A stretch of 64,000 bases of DNA. It comes from VAZQ01 sp963807865. GTDB lineage: Bacteria > Pseudomonadota > Alphaproteobacteria > Rhizobiales > Xanthobacteraceae. The stretch's first letter is position 1. Each line of letters begins with the position of its first letter. A program made the position numbers and the translations under genes. Under the pieces are notes generated by a model, which saw nothing but the letters and a program-made list of their open reading frames with translations, was not told the DNA's origin and did no database searches. Shown here piece after piece: positions 1 through 7,893 of the stretch. Location: NCBI GenBank assembly GCA_963807865.1, contig CAWEDK010000027.1, positions 20,218 through 84,217 on the forward strand, in the 5' to 3' direction.

Positions 1-21
1 TTGAGCGGCGGCGTGCCAAGA

Positions 22-77
22 ACCCCCCACCCCCGACCCCTCCCCACCATTCGCTTCGCTCATGGGGGGAGGGGAGC
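22..77. repeat. G/C-rich intergenic inverted repeat, copy 1
   Basis: A run of C-rich sequence (CCCTCCCCACCA) is followed by a short CGCTTCGC core and then its G-rich complement (GGGGGGAGGGG). The arms can pair into a long stem. The same pattern with nearly the same core (ACTCCGCTTCGCTACG) occurs at 12253-12312, and related elements recur at seven further sites before 22.5 kb. No coding potential is visible. Only the left neighbour outside the window could say which transcript it ends. Confidence 0.75.
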
Positions 78-97
78 GAGAGGCCGGCGCGGGTTCG

Positions 98-212
98 TAA
101 GGTGGGTTGGCGCCGAAGGCGCGTAACCCACCGGCAGAGCTTTCTGCGAAGTCCCGGAATTCGCCGCAAGTCCCGATGGTGGGTTACGGCGCTTCGCGCC
201 TAACCCACCCTA
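98..212. repeat. composite REP-like element, copy A
   Basis: Two palindromes of the form GTGGGTT-(A/G)GCGC...GCGC-TAACCCAC (about 101-132 and 179-209) are joined by a spacer containing GAATTCGCCGCAAGTCCCGA. A second element with the same two palindromes and almost the same spacer lies at 1411-1536, in the same orientation, so the L,D-transpeptidase gene is bracketed by direct copies. The right palindrome overlaps the end of that gene and supplies its last codons and stop. Confidence 0.8.
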
Positions 213-1335
213 CGGGCTGCGGGGCCTGACCCCGTGATGCCGGCACGATCGAGGGGCCGAACAGTTCGCTCATCATCGAACCCTTCTTGCCGGCCCAGGG
301 GATCGGCGGCAGGTTCGGCATGTCAGTGAGTGGTGTCATTCTCGACAGCATGATGCGGCCGGGAAACCGCGGCAGGAAAACCTCGTTCATGCCGCCGTCG
401 AGCGCGCTGTAGACCGGGGCGGACGGCACGTTGCCGTCGAGCAAGCGCGCGTATTCACGCTCGTCGGCACGCTGCTTCTCCAGCGCGCGCTGCGCGATCT
501 TTGGATTGACGACAAAGTCGGGGCACGGGTCGGCGGGCTTGAACGCAAGCGGCTTGGACGAATTCGCCGGCGCCTGCGCGTCGAAGACATATCGGCGATC
601 GCACACATCCACCTTGGGCTCGAGTTGCGTGGTCTCGAAGTGATCGTTGCCGATCTTGAGCATCTTCCAGAACGCCAGGTTCGGACTGTTGCGATGCCGC
701 GCCAGATTCGCCGGCGTCAGGCGGAACGGGTAGGCCTGAACCTGGAACGACGGCCGGCCGGCGAGCAAGTCGCGCGCCAGTCCGTAGATCTCGCTGATCT
801 GCTCGTCGGTCATCGCAAAGCAACCGCTCGACCAGCAGTCGCCGTGGATCATCAGCAGGCTGCCGTCGCGGTTGTTCGCCTTATCGAAGCTGTTGGGATA
901 GCCGGTGTTGATAGACAAGTAGAAGCTGGAGTGCGGGTTCATCAGCTTGGGCGTCACCGTATAAAATCCCTCCGGAGCCTGACGGTCGCCCTCCTGCAAC
1001 TTCGGCCCAAGATCGCCCGACCACCGGCAGATCGGATAGGTCTTGAGCAGTTGGAAACGGCCGGTGGCGTCCTGTTTCCAGACTTCGAGCTCTGCCTCCT
1101 CCTTGAAGATGCGCACAAGGATCGGTGAGCTTTTTTGCATCTTCTTTTGTTGGAGCAGGGCCAGCAGCTCGGGCGGCAGCTCCTTTGTCGCCTTGGCAGG
1201 CAACTTGGGGACTTTTTCGGCGCCCTTTTCGCCGCTCTTTTCGGTGCTTGTTTGGCCAAGGCACTGGACCGGCGTCACCGCGGCGGCAAGAGCCGCCGTC
1301 AGCACAAGCGCACGGACTGCCGTGGCACCGATCAT
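184..1335 (-). CDS. murein L,D-transpeptidase (YkuD/YafK type), exported
   Basis: Predicted periplasmic L,D-transpeptidase that would cross-link or anchor proteins to peptidoglycan. The catalytic motif HGDCWSSGCFAMTD is intact, with His at about 164 and the nucleophile Cys at about 172. The N-terminus (ALVLTAALAAAV) is a signal peptide. A longer open frame runs to 1431, but the ATG at 1335 has a GGGGG ribosome site 6-8 bases upstream and starts directly at the signal peptide. A Lys/Glu-rich linker (residues 25-60) precedes the catalytic domain, and a 200-residue Pro-rich C-terminal part follows. The last residues (GWVRREAP) are read from the repeat copy A, so the C-terminus was probably captured from that element. 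Family assignment is firm; the acceptor substrate is unknown. Confidence 0.88.
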   Translation of the reverse strand: MIGATAVRALVLTAALAAAVTPVQCLGQTSTEKSGEKGAEKVPKLPAKATKELPPELLALLQQKKMQKSSPILVRIFKEEAELEVWKQDATGRFQLLKTYPICRWSGDLGPKLQEGDRQAPEGFYTVTPKLMNPHSSFYLSINTGYPNSFDKANNRDGSLLMIHGDCWSSGCFAMTDEQISEIYGLARDLLAGRPSFQVQAYPFRLTPANLARHRNSPNLAFWKMLKIGNDHFETTQLEPKVDVCDRRYVFDAQAPANSSKPLAFKPADPCPDFVVNPKIAQRALEKQRADEREYARLLDGNVPSAPVYSALDGGMNEVFLPRFPGRIMLSRMTPLTDMPNLPPIPWAGKKGSMMSELFGPSIVPASRGQAPQPVGWVRREAP

Positions 1336-1410
1336 TGCTGGACCCCCGCCGTGGAAACCGTCCCGTCTAAATCCCTGTCGTCGGTGGCTTTCGTAGGGCA
1401 AACTGGAGCT

Positions 1411-1536
1411 TGCAGGGTGGGTTAGCGCCAATCAGGGCGTTTACGCCCGTCTTCTTCGGGCTACCGGCGCGTAACCCACCCTGAATTCACCGCGAGTCCC
1501 GATGGCGGGTCAAGGCGCTTCGCGCCTCAACCACCC
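1411..1536. repeat. composite REP-like element, copy B
   Basis: Second copy of the two-palindrome element: GGTGGGTTAGCGCC...GGCGCGTAACCCACC at about 1416-1483, then a spacer with GAATTCACCGCGAGTCCCGA, then GGCGGGTCAAGGCGCTTCGC at about 1504-1535. It lies just upstream of the transpeptidase and just downstream of the stop of the next minus-strand gene, so it may act as a transcript end or spacer between them. The left palindrome carries an extra internal hairpin (CGTTTACGCCCGTC...). Confidence 0.78.
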
Positions 1537-1545
1537 CATTTACGG

Positions 1546-2049
1546 CTAAGTCTTCTTCTTCCAAGTCTCCGTCCCCTTCGATCCCTTGTCCGTACGACGC
1601 AGCCAGTTCCCGGAAAGCGAGCCATCGGGATTGATGGTCATCAGCGCGATCACCGTTCGGCCCTTCACCGCATAGGACACCGCCAGGACGTTATCGACAA
1701 TCTGCCCGACGCCGACGAATGTGCCGTCGTCCCAATCGAGCTCAAGCGCGCCCGACGGCGCCAGCGAGATGGCGACGACCTTGGTGCCTTTATAGGGCAC
1801 GCCGTCGGGATCGGTTCCAGTCACCGTGTACGAGCCCACGAGTGCGGCCTTGGCCTGGTCGAGCGACAGTTTAGCGACCTCGACGTCTCGCCGCATGGAA
1901 TCGGACGCCTTGGCGCTTTCGACGAGCGTGGCCGAGATGCCCCAGCCGCCAAGTGCCCCAGCCACGACCAACGAAGCCGCCAGAATGCCGGCGTTCTTGT
2001 GCTGGCTGATCGCCGCAAAGTAATTCGACAGTCCAATGTTCATCGACAT
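1546..2049 (-). CDS. small membrane-anchored protein with beta-rich C-terminal domain, unknown function
   Basis: 167 residues. Residues 20-42 form one hydrophobic segment (AGILAASLVVAGALGGWGIS), followed by a short helical stretch (VAKLSLDQAKAAL) and a roughly 90-residue domain with repeated beta-strand patterns (GSYTVTGTDPDGVPYKG, LELDWDDGTFVGVG, GSLSGNWLRR). This domain is probably extracytoplasmic. The frame is open to 2235, but the ATG at 2049 has an AGGAGG site (about 2055-2060), which fixes the start. A perfect CRP-type palindrome lies about 100 bases upstream. The C-terminal domain resembles in style the last 100 residues of the exported methyltransferase-like protein at 28938-29768, but homology is unproven. 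Function unknown. Confidence 0.75.
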   Translation of the reverse strand: MSMNIGLSNYFAAISQHKNAGILAASLVVAGALGGWGISATLVESAKASDSMRRDVEVAKLSLDQAKAALVGSYTVTGTDPDGVPYKGTKVVAISLAPSGALELDWDDGTFVGVGQIVDNVLAVSYAVKGRTVIALMTINPDGSLSGNWLRRTDKGSKGTETWKKKT

Positions 2050-2150
2050 AGCGCCCACCTCCTGACAATTCGAATGCGTCCGCAGTCCACGGTTGCGGAC
2101 GGCAAGCTCCCTTTGATGCGGGCTGATTAAGGCTACCTTGACCGGAGCGG

Positions 2151-2166
2151 TGTGATGGCGATCACA
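2151..2166. promoter_or_regulatory. putative CRP/FNR-family operator
   Basis: TGTGATGGCGATCACA is a perfect match to TGTGA-N6-TCACA, the CRP consensus, and is fully palindromic. It lies 102 bases upstream of the start of the small membrane protein at 1546-2049 and downstream of rdgB, so it most plausibly controls the former. Which CRP-like regulator would bind it cannot be seen from this window. Confidence 0.5.
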
Positions 2167-2284
2167 TGGATTCGCTTTTTGGTGCGGGGGCCGTTGGTGG
2201 CAATGCCTGCTTGTGTCCCGCGCGCAGCGCAGCACTCTTTAGTGATGCGCTGCAGAACCGGACCGCAAAGGAGGCGGTGTTTGT

Positions 2285-2350
2285 TGCGGTCCCGGATCAG
2301 CGGTGCACCGCTCCGCAAGAGCTTCGCGCTGCACCGCGTCCGGGACACAT
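2285..2350. repeat. palindrome-rich intergenic element
   Basis: GGTCCCGGATCAGCGGTGCA at the left end pairs with TGCACCGCGTCCGGGAC at the right end, and shorter palindromes (GCGGTGCACCGC) lie inside. Elements of this kind, built around GTCCCGGA...GGTGCACCGC, are common between genes in Bradyrhizobium relatives (recalled, not searched). It sits just after the rdgB stop and may end the rph-rdgB transcript. The rest of the 2050-2369 gap holds only the CRP-type site. Confidence 0.5.
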
Positions 2351-2369
2351 GCGGCCAGGGCGGATTGCG

Positions 2370-3008
2370 CTAACGCCTTGGCTTCAAACACGCCGCCGCC
2401 AGCTTGAGGAAAGCGCGGGCGCGGTGCGAGAGGCCTTTGCCGTGTGGCGGTAGGCCGTGCTTATCCTCAGCCGGCATCTCGCCGAAGGTGCGGGTGTGGC
2501 CGTCCGGCAGGAACATCGGGTCGTAGCCGAAGCCAAGAGCGCCGCGCGGCGGCCAGACCAGCACGCCGTCGACGGTAGCTTCGAAGTCCTCGATATGGCC
2601 GTCCGGCCAGGCGACGCACAGCGCCGAGACGAAGTGCGCCCGCCGCGCTTCTGCGGTGCGCGCGCCACGCGCCTGCAACTCGTCTTCGACGCGCTGCATG
2701 GCGTATTGGAAATCCTTGGCCTCGCCGGCCCAGCGCGCCGAGTGGATGCCGGGCTCGCCATCGAGCGCGTCGACCGCGAGACCGGAATCGTCCGCGAACG
2801 CCGGCAGGTTGGTGGCGCGTGTGGCGGCTTGCGCCTTGATGCGGGCGTTGTCGCGAAACGACGTGCCGGTCTCGTCCGGCTCGCCGAGGCCGAGGTCGCC
2901 GGCCGACACGGCTTCGATGCCGTAGGGCGCCAGCAGTTCGCGCATCTCGCGCAGCTTGCCCGGATTGTGCGTCGCGATCACGATCCGGCCGGTCAGTTGG
3001 CGATGCAA
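2370..3008 (-). CDS. rdgB: XTP/dITP diphosphatase (non-canonical purine NTP pyrophosphatase)
   Basis: Ham1/RdgB family housecleaning enzyme that hydrolyses dITP and XTP to the monophosphates and pyrophosphate, keeping deaminated purines out of nucleic acids. The N-terminal THNPGK nucleotide-binding motif is at residues 13-18, and the family motifs FADDSGLAVDAL, GIHSARWAG and GFGYDPMF are all present. At 212 residues it has normal family length. The start is a TTG at 3008, 10 bases after the rph stop, so the two form one operon and are probably translationally coupled; no strong ribosome site is visible. The rph-rdgB pair is a common alphaproteobacterial arrangement, usually followed by hemW; here hemW is absent. 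Confidence 0.93.
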   Translation of the reverse strand: MHRQLTGRIVIATHNPGKLREMRELLAPYGIEAVSAGDLGLGEPDETGTSFRDNARIKAQAATRATNLPAFADDSGLAVDALDGEPGIHSARWAGEAKDFQYAMQRVEDELQARGARTAEARRAHFVSALCVAWPDGHIEDFEATVDGVLVWPPRGALGFGYDPMFLPDGHTRTFGEMPAEDKHGLPPHGKGLSHRARAFLKLAAACLKPRR

Positions 3009-3018
3009 GATCGTGCGC

Positions 3019-3732
3019 TCACATCACGGCGATCTTCTGCAGATCGACCAGCTTGGCGATGCCCTTCTTGGCGAGCGCCAGCAGTTCGAGAAACTGCTCC
3101 TCGCTGAACGGAATCTTCTCGGCGGTGCCCTGCACCTCGACGATGCGCGCGGCGCCGGTGAGCACGAAGTTGGCGTCGGTATCGGCCTCCGAGTCCTCCG
3201 CGTAGTCCAGATCGAGCACCGGCGTGCCCTGGCAGATGCCGCATGAGATGGCCGCCACATGATCGCGCAGCGGGTCGGCCTTCAGCATCTCGCGGGTCTT
3301 CATCCAGGCGATGCAGTCGTGCAGCGCGACCCAGGCGCCCGTGATGGCGGCAGTCCGGGTGCCGCCGTCGGCCTGGATGACGTCGCAGTCGACCGTGATC
3401 TGGCGTTCGCCGAGCGCCTGAAGATCGACGATGGTCCGCAGGCTGCGGCCGATCAGGCGCTGGATCTCGACCGTGCGGCCATTCTGTTTGCCGGCCGACG
3501 CCTCGCGGCGCGTGCGCTCCAAGGTGGCGCGCGGCAGCATGCCGTATTCGGCGGTGATCCAGCCGCGCGCCTGGCCCTTGAGCCACGGCGGCAGCCGGTC
3601 CTCCAGCGTGGCGGTGACCAGCACCTGGGTGTCGCCGAATTTCACGAAGCACGAGCCTTCGGCATATTTCACCACACCGCGTTCGAGCGATATGGCGCGC
3701 AACTCGTCGGGTTGTCGCCGGCTTGGACGCAA
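3019..3732 (-). CDS. rph: ribonuclease PH
   Basis: Phosphorolytic 3'-5' exoribonuclease that trims tRNA 3' ends. The 237-residue protein begins MRPSRR with family motifs GSCFVKFGDTQVLVTAT, the Arg-rich RNA-binding stretch (GMLPRATLERTRRE), EIQRLIGRSLR and DCDVIQADGGTRTAAITGA. An open frame extends to 4074, but the TTG at 3732 is preceded by GGGAG at the right distance and gives exactly the family N-terminus. It is first in the rph-rdgB operon. Upstream (3733-4031) lies a G/C-rich inverted repeat rather than the hrcA gene often found divergent to rph in relatives, so the neighbourhood has been rearranged. Confidence 0.94.
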   Translation of the reverse strand: MRPSRRQPDELRAISLERGVVKYAEGSCFVKFGDTQVLVTATLEDRLPPWLKGQARGWITAEYGMLPRATLERTRREASAGKQNGRTVEIQRLIGRSLRTIVDLQALGERQITVDCDVIQADGGTRTAAITGAWVALHDCIAWMKTREMLKADPLRDHVAAISCGICQGTPVLDLDYAEDSEADTDANFVLTGAARIVEVQGTAEKIPFSEEQFLELLALAKKGIAKLVDLQKIAVM

Positions 3733-3863
3733 GGTTGCTCTCCCGGGTGGCGGCGCGGCGCGCCGTTCTTGGCCCAAGCTTTTAGGTGAAGCCTGCGCCC
3801 GGCGGCAAGCCGCCAGTGCATTTGAAGTTTCGCGTTGCGATGTCCGCGCCGCATCGGCGGTGG

Positions 3864-3990
3864 CTCCCCTCCCCTTGTGGGGAGGGGTTGGGGGTGGGAG
3901 CTTCTCTTGATTCATCCGCACGCAACAAGACCCCACCCCGCCTGCCACGCTGCGCGCGTCAGGCGACCCTCTCCACAAGGGGGAGGGTAA
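3864..3990. repeat. G/C-rich paired inverted repeat, copy 2
   Basis: Two hairpins, CTCCCCTCCCCTTGTGGGGA (3864-3883 and on) and CCTCTCCACAAGGGGGAGGG (3968-3987), face each other across about 80 bases that include CCCCACCCCGCC and TGGGGGTGGG. The outer arms are also complementary to each other. It fills the gap between tctC and rph on the same strand. Confidence 0.75.
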
Positions 3991-4031
3991 AGGAAGAGCC
4001 GGTGCTGCTATCCAAAGTGAAGGGTAGGCGG

Positions 4032-4994
4032 TCACTCCGGCTGGATGCCGGCGTCCTTGATCATTTGGCCCCACTTGACGAGCTGCGCCTTGGTGAAGTC
4101 GTCCAGTTCCTTCGGCGAACTCGAGAAGGCCTCGAAGCCCGCCTGGCCGAGTTTCGACTTCACGTCCGCGCTGTCGATGATCTTGCGCAACTCGGTGTTG
4201 AGCAGGTTCACGATGGGCTCGGGCGTCCCCGCAGGGGCGAAGATGCCGGCCCAGGAATCCATGTCGAAGCCGGTGACGCCGGCCTCGTCCAGGGTCGGAA
4301 GCTCGGGAACGAGCGCGCTGCGCTTGATGCGCGACACCGCGAGCGCGTTCAGGCTGCCGGCTTGGACGTGCGGCAGGCCGAGAACCAGGTCGCTGAACAT
4401 CATCGACACCCGGCCGCCGAGCACGTCATTGATCGCCGGCGCCGAGCTCTTGTAGGGCACATGCAGCATGTCGAGTTCGGCCCAACGATTGAACGTCTCG
4501 CCGGCCACGACGCCCGACGTGTTGCCGCTGGCGAACGACAGTTTCTTTGGGTTGGCCTTGGCGTAGGCGATCAGCTCCTTGATCGTTTTCGCCGGGATGC
4601 TGGGATGGGTCACCAACATCAGGGTGTAGCTTCCCATCCGCGTGATCGCGGTGAAGTCCTTCGCCGGATCGTACGCTACGTTCTTCATCAAATACGGCAC
4701 GGCCGAATGCGAGCTGTTGGTGCCCATCATCAGCGTGTAGCCGTCCGGCGCCGCGCGCGCGACATACAAGGCCGCGAGCGCGCCGTTCGCGCCGGGCCGG
4801 GTCTCGACCACGACGCTCTGCTTGAGCGCGACGCCGAGATGATGCGCGGCGACCCGGGTGATGGTGTCGGTGGCGCTGCCCGGGCCGAACGGGACAATGA
4901 TCGTGATCGGCTTGCTCGGATAGGTTTGAGCGTTGGCGCAGACGCCAAACAGCGTCAAGCCGGCGGCGACAAGAATACGAAGCAGATGTTTCAT
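4032..4994 (-). CDS. TctC-family tripartite tricarboxylate transporter substrate-binding protein
   Basis: Periplasmic solute-binding protein of the Bug/TctC family, 320 residues. It has a signal peptide (LLRILVAAGLTLFGVCANAQ) followed directly by the family start YPSKPITIIVPFGPGSATD. Family motifs ETRPGANGALAALYVA, PDGYTLMMG and MLHVPYK are present. The ATG at 4994 has GGGAGGAA upstream and begins the signal peptide, so it is preferred over longer frames. No TctA or TctB membrane partner is adjacent, which is usual for this expanded family. The ligand is probably a carboxylate but cannot be told from sequence. Two more TctC genes lie at 26.2 and 30.0 kb. Confidence 0.9.
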   Translation of the reverse strand: MKHLLRILVAAGLTLFGVCANAQTYPSKPITIIVPFGPGSATDTITRVAAHHLGVALKQSVVVETRPGANGALAALYVARAAPDGYTLMMGTNSSHSAVPYLMKNVAYDPAKDFTAITRMGSYTLMLVTHPSIPAKTIKELIAYAKANPKKLSFASGNTSGVVAGETFNRWAELDMLHVPYKSSAPAINDVLGGRVSMMFSDLVLGLPHVQAGSLNALAVSRIKRSALVPELPTLDEAGVTGFDMDSWAGIFAPAGTPEPIVNLLNTELRKIIDSADVKSKLGQAGFEAFSSSPKELDDFTKAQLVKWGQMIKDAGIQPE

Positions 4995-5206
4995 GCGTCG
5001 TTCCTCCCTCGGTCGGGTGATGCGAGGTTCGGTGTACGCGCGCTGCCGTCCTCGCTTATTGGTTCCATCTTGACTGACGGCCACCCTAGCGAACATGGCC
5101 AGCTTGGTCGATGAGGGTAGGGCGGCCGCATTTGGCGCGCTAAAGCGATGCGGTGTCCCGTCGCCCGCGCCGCGCGAGCCGGGAGAGGCGAAGTTCGCGG
5201 CGTCCA

Positions 5207-5266
5207 GCCCTTCTCCCACCCTCGCACGGCTCAGGTACCCTCTCCCGAGAGCGAGGGAGAGGGCAC
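5207..5266. repeat. G/C-rich inverted repeat, copy 3 (short form)
   Basis: CCCTTCTCCCACCCTCGCAC and GAGCGAGGGAGAGGGCACG form a looser version of the CCCTCTCCC / GGGAGAGGG palindrome family seen in this part of the window. It lies between the NMT1-type binding protein gene and tctC, both on the minus strand, so it could end or attenuate the upstream transcript. The rest of the 4995-5322 gap shows nothing I can name. Confidence 0.6.
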
Positions 5267-5322
5267 GAGACGCTCACCGGATTTCTTGACGCAGTGGTCC
5301 GGCAGTCTGCTCAGCGAAGCGA

Positions 5323-6336
5323 TCAATACAGCTTCGGCGGGTTGATCGGCGGCATCTTGACGTTCTTGTCGAGGAACTCGTTGGTGTAGGCCGCCTTCAC
5401 GTCATACGGCTTCTCGATCTTCAGGTTGTCGTTGACCAAGTTGTAGTCGTCGGCCATGCGCTTGTCGTCGTGCCATCCAAGGGCAACGTTACGAGAAGTG
5501 TCGTCGCTCATCAGGATGGTGACGAGGTGCCAGTTCAGCAGTTCGTTGTCGTACAGCAGCGCGCCGTTGGCCTCGACCAGCGCCTTGATGCAGGGATCGG
5601 GCGTCTTGGCGCAGTCGGCGAATGCCTTCTGCGTGATCTTGACGAACTTGTCGGCCTTGTCGCGGTTGGCCTTGAGCCAGGCGGCGTTGGCGATGATCGA
5701 GTTGCCGTACGGGTTCACGCCGGCGTCCTTCCACGCCAGGAAGCCCAGGTCGCTGCCCAGTTCGCGCGCGAACACATGGTGCAGGTTGAAGAACGACGTG
5801 GTGGCGTCGACGGTCTTGGCCTTCAGCGCGCTGAGCTTGGAATTGGCATCGATGTTGACCCAGGTCACCGAGTTCGGATCGATGCCGGCCGTCTTGGCGA
5901 GCGCCGGCCACATGGTGCGGGCGCCGTCGCCAGCCGGATTGCCAATCTTCTTGCCGGCCAGGTCCTTCACGCCGGTGATGCCGGAGCTTTTCAGCCAGTA
6001 CATGCCCTGCGGCGAATTGGCGTAGACGTTCATCAGCCCGACATTGTCGGCGCCCTTGCCGCGGAACAGCAGCACGTTGGCCATGTCGGACAGGCCGAGC
6101 TGCGACTGTCCGGCGCCGACCTTTTGCGCCGACATCGCCGAGCCGCGGCCGGTCTCGAAATTCACATCGAGGCCGGCTTGCTTATAGAGGCCCTGCTTCT
6201 GAGCGTAGAAATACGGCGCGTGATCGCCGCCCGCGACCCAGTTGAGCGTGAATGTGATCTGCTGCGCCGCGGCCGGGGCCGCGCCGAGCGCGACGCCGGC
6301 GCACGCCGCAAAGGCGAATGTCGCGATAGTCCGCAT
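5323..6336 (-). CDS. ABC transporter substrate-binding protein, NMT1/THI5-like
   Basis: Periplasmic binding protein of the NMT1/THI5/SsuA superfamily, 337 residues. A signal peptide (residues 1-24, ending AAPAAAQ) is followed by ITFTLNWVAGGDHAPYFYAQ, the typical start of pyrimidine-precursor, taurine or aromatic ligand binding proteins. Later motifs VKDLAGKKIGNP and KALVEAN also fit. The ATG at 6336 has CCGGAG upstream. It is transcribed divergently from the DHDPS-permease-ATPase genes at 6.5-9.4 kb, which lack their own binding protein, so it is almost certainly their partner. The ligand is unknown: the neighbouring enzymes suggest a sugar-acid or polyol-like compound, although this family more often binds sulfonates, phthalates or pyrimidines. 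Confidence 0.87.
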   Translation of the reverse strand: MRTIATFAFAACAGVALGAAPAAAQQITFTLNWVAGGDHAPYFYAQKQGLYKQAGLDVNFETGRGSAMSAQKVGAGQSQLGLSDMANVLLFRGKGADNVGLMNVYANSPQGMYWLKSSGITGVKDLAGKKIGNPAGDGARTMWPALAKTAGIDPNSVTWVNIDANSKLSALKAKTVDATTSFFNLHHVFARELGSDLGFLAWKDAGVNPYGNSIIANAAWLKANRDKADKFVKITQKAFADCAKTPDPCIKALVEANGALLYDNELLNWHLVTILMSDDTSRNVALGWHDDKRMADDYNLVNDNLKIEKPYDVKAAYTNEFLDKNVKMPPINPPKLY

Positions 6337-6552
6337 GCTGAACTCCGGAGGTTGATGCTGTGGCGGCCGGCAATATCGCCGGTTCTCGACGTACAGCGAA
6401 GCTTCGTGATAGCTGCTTGATTGTTGCGGACGATAGGATTGGCTTCTCCACCCTGTCAACATCGCGGCCGCGACCGGTCGCCGCTGCGGACTTGCTTCCC
6501 CGCGGGGGCAAATGCCGCGATGCACTGAAGCTGATTAGACGAAAGTCGGACT
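6337..6552. promoter_or_regulatory. divergent promoter region of the catabolic locus
   Basis: The 216 bases between the two divergent start codons must hold promoters for both the binding protein (minus) and the enzyme/transporter genes (plus). The stretch around 6405-6470 is lower in GC than its surroundings. I see no strong consensus hexamers and no clear operator palindrome, so this is inferred from gene layout alone. Confidence 0.35.
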
Positions 6553-7614
6553 ATGGGATCGCGCTGGCAGGATTGGCCCCCGCACGTTCTCGCCGCGCTG
6601 CGGCAGGGTACGGCGATCCCGGCGCATCCGCTTGCGCTTGACGCCAATCGCGCATTCGACCACCGGCGGCAGCGTGCGCTCACCCGTTATTACCTCGACG
6701 CCGGCGCGGGCGGGCTTGCTGTCGGTGTTCATACGACGCAGTTCGCCATCCGTGACGTCGGGCTCTACCGGCCGGTGCTCGAACTCGCGATGCAGTCCGC
6801 GCGCGATTGGACCGATAGGTCCCCGATCATGATTGCCGGGCTCGCCGGCCGTACCGCGCAGGCGACGCAGGAAGCCGCGCTGGCGCGCGATCTTGGCTAT
6901 CACACCGGGCTCCTGTCGCTCGCCGCCATGAAGGGCGCTGGCGAGGACGAGTTGATCGCGCACGCGCAGGCGTTGGCGAACGAAATTCCGCTCATCGGCT
7001 TCTATCTGCAGCCGGCGGTCGGCGGCATCGTACTGCCGGTGTCGTTCTGGCGGCGGTTCGCCGCCATCGAGAACGTGGTGGCGGTCAAGATCGCGCCATT
7101 CAACCGCTACCGCACACTCGACGTCATCCGCGGCGTGGTCGAGGCCGGCGCCGCCGACCGGGTTACGCTCTATACCGGCAACGACGACCACATCCTGCTC
7201 GACTTGCTGCAGCCGTTCACTGTGCCGACTCGGGACGGGCCAGTGACCATGCGCATCAAGGGCGGGCTGCTCGGGCACTGGAGCGTTTGGGTCAAGCGTG
7301 CGGTCGAACTGCTGGAGCGCGCGCACGCCGCCGCGGCCGCCCTCGGGGTGCCGCACGACCTGCTCGCGCTCGACTCGCAGATCACCGATTGCAACGCAGC
7401 GATCTTCGACGTGCGCAACGACTTTCACGGCGTGATCGCGGGCTGTCATGAAATCCTGCGGCGGCAGGGGCTGCTGGACGGCATCTGGTGTCTCGATCCG
7501 AACGAAACCCTCGGCCCTGGCCAGGCCGAGGAGATCGACCGCGTCTGCGCCGCCTATCCGCATCTCAACGACGACGACTTCGTCCTCGCCAACCTCGATC
7601 GCTGGCTGTCGTAA
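6553..7614 (+). CDS. dihydrodipicolinate synthase-family protein
   Basis: TIM-barrel class I aldolase or lyase of the DapA/NanA superfamily, 353 residues, longer than the usual 290-310. The Schiff-base lysine is visible in VVAVKIAPFNRY, and PLIGFYLQPAVGG matches the strand carrying the family Tyr. It should cleave or condense a 2-oxo acid but is not a biosynthetic DapA judged by context: it is first in a transporter and sugar-enzyme locus. The ribosome site is weak (GAAAGTCGG). The stop is 280 bases before the permease, with a repeat between. Family assignment is good; the substrate is unknown. Confidence 0.82.
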   Translation: MGSRWQDWPPHVLAALRQGTAIPAHPLALDANRAFDHRRQRALTRYYLDAGAGGLAVGVHTTQFAIRDVGLYRPVLELAMQSARDWTDRSPIMIAGLAGRTAQATQEAALARDLGYHTGLLSLAAMKGAGEDELIAHAQALANEIPLIGFYLQPAVGGIVLPVSFWRRFAAIENVVAVKIAPFNRYRTLDVIRGVVEAGAADRVTLYTGNDDHILLDLLQPFTVPTRDGPVTMRIKGGLLGHWSVWVKRAVELLERAHAAAAALGVPHDLLALDSQITDCNAAIFDVRNDFHGVIAGCHEILRRQGLLDGIWCLDPNETLGPGQAEEIDRVCAAYPHLNDDDFVLANLDRWLS

Positions 7615-7662
7615 GGGCGGGAAGGCTGTCGCGAGCGCTCACCTGTGCAACGCAGGCGGTGT

Positions 7663-7764
7663 GCTCCCTCCCCCGCTTGCGGGGGAGGGTTGGGGAGGGG
7701 GTGAGCTTGCGCGAGTCTTCTGTCTGCCCGCTCCCTAGCCCTCCCCCGCAAGCGGGGGAGGGGA
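7663..7764. repeat. G/C-rich paired inverted repeat, copy 4
   Basis: Two hairpins, CCCTCCCCCGCTTGCGGGGG and CCCTCCCCCGCAAGCGGGGG, flank a conserved inner segment containing GGAGGGGGTGAGCTTGCGCG. The same inner segment with few changes recurs in copy 5 at 9466-9570, so these two are a recent pair. It sits between the DHDPS-like gene and the permease gene of the same transcription direction. Confidence 0.85.
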
Positions 7765-7893
7765 CGCTAGCGGCCCGGCCGCGATTCAATTCGACATCGC
7801 GGCGTCGTGGTGGGTTGGGGAGGCGGCGCGCATATGCCAGAGTTTCCGGGCGATCATCAGGCCGGTGACGGCTGACACAAGGGAGTGAACGCG

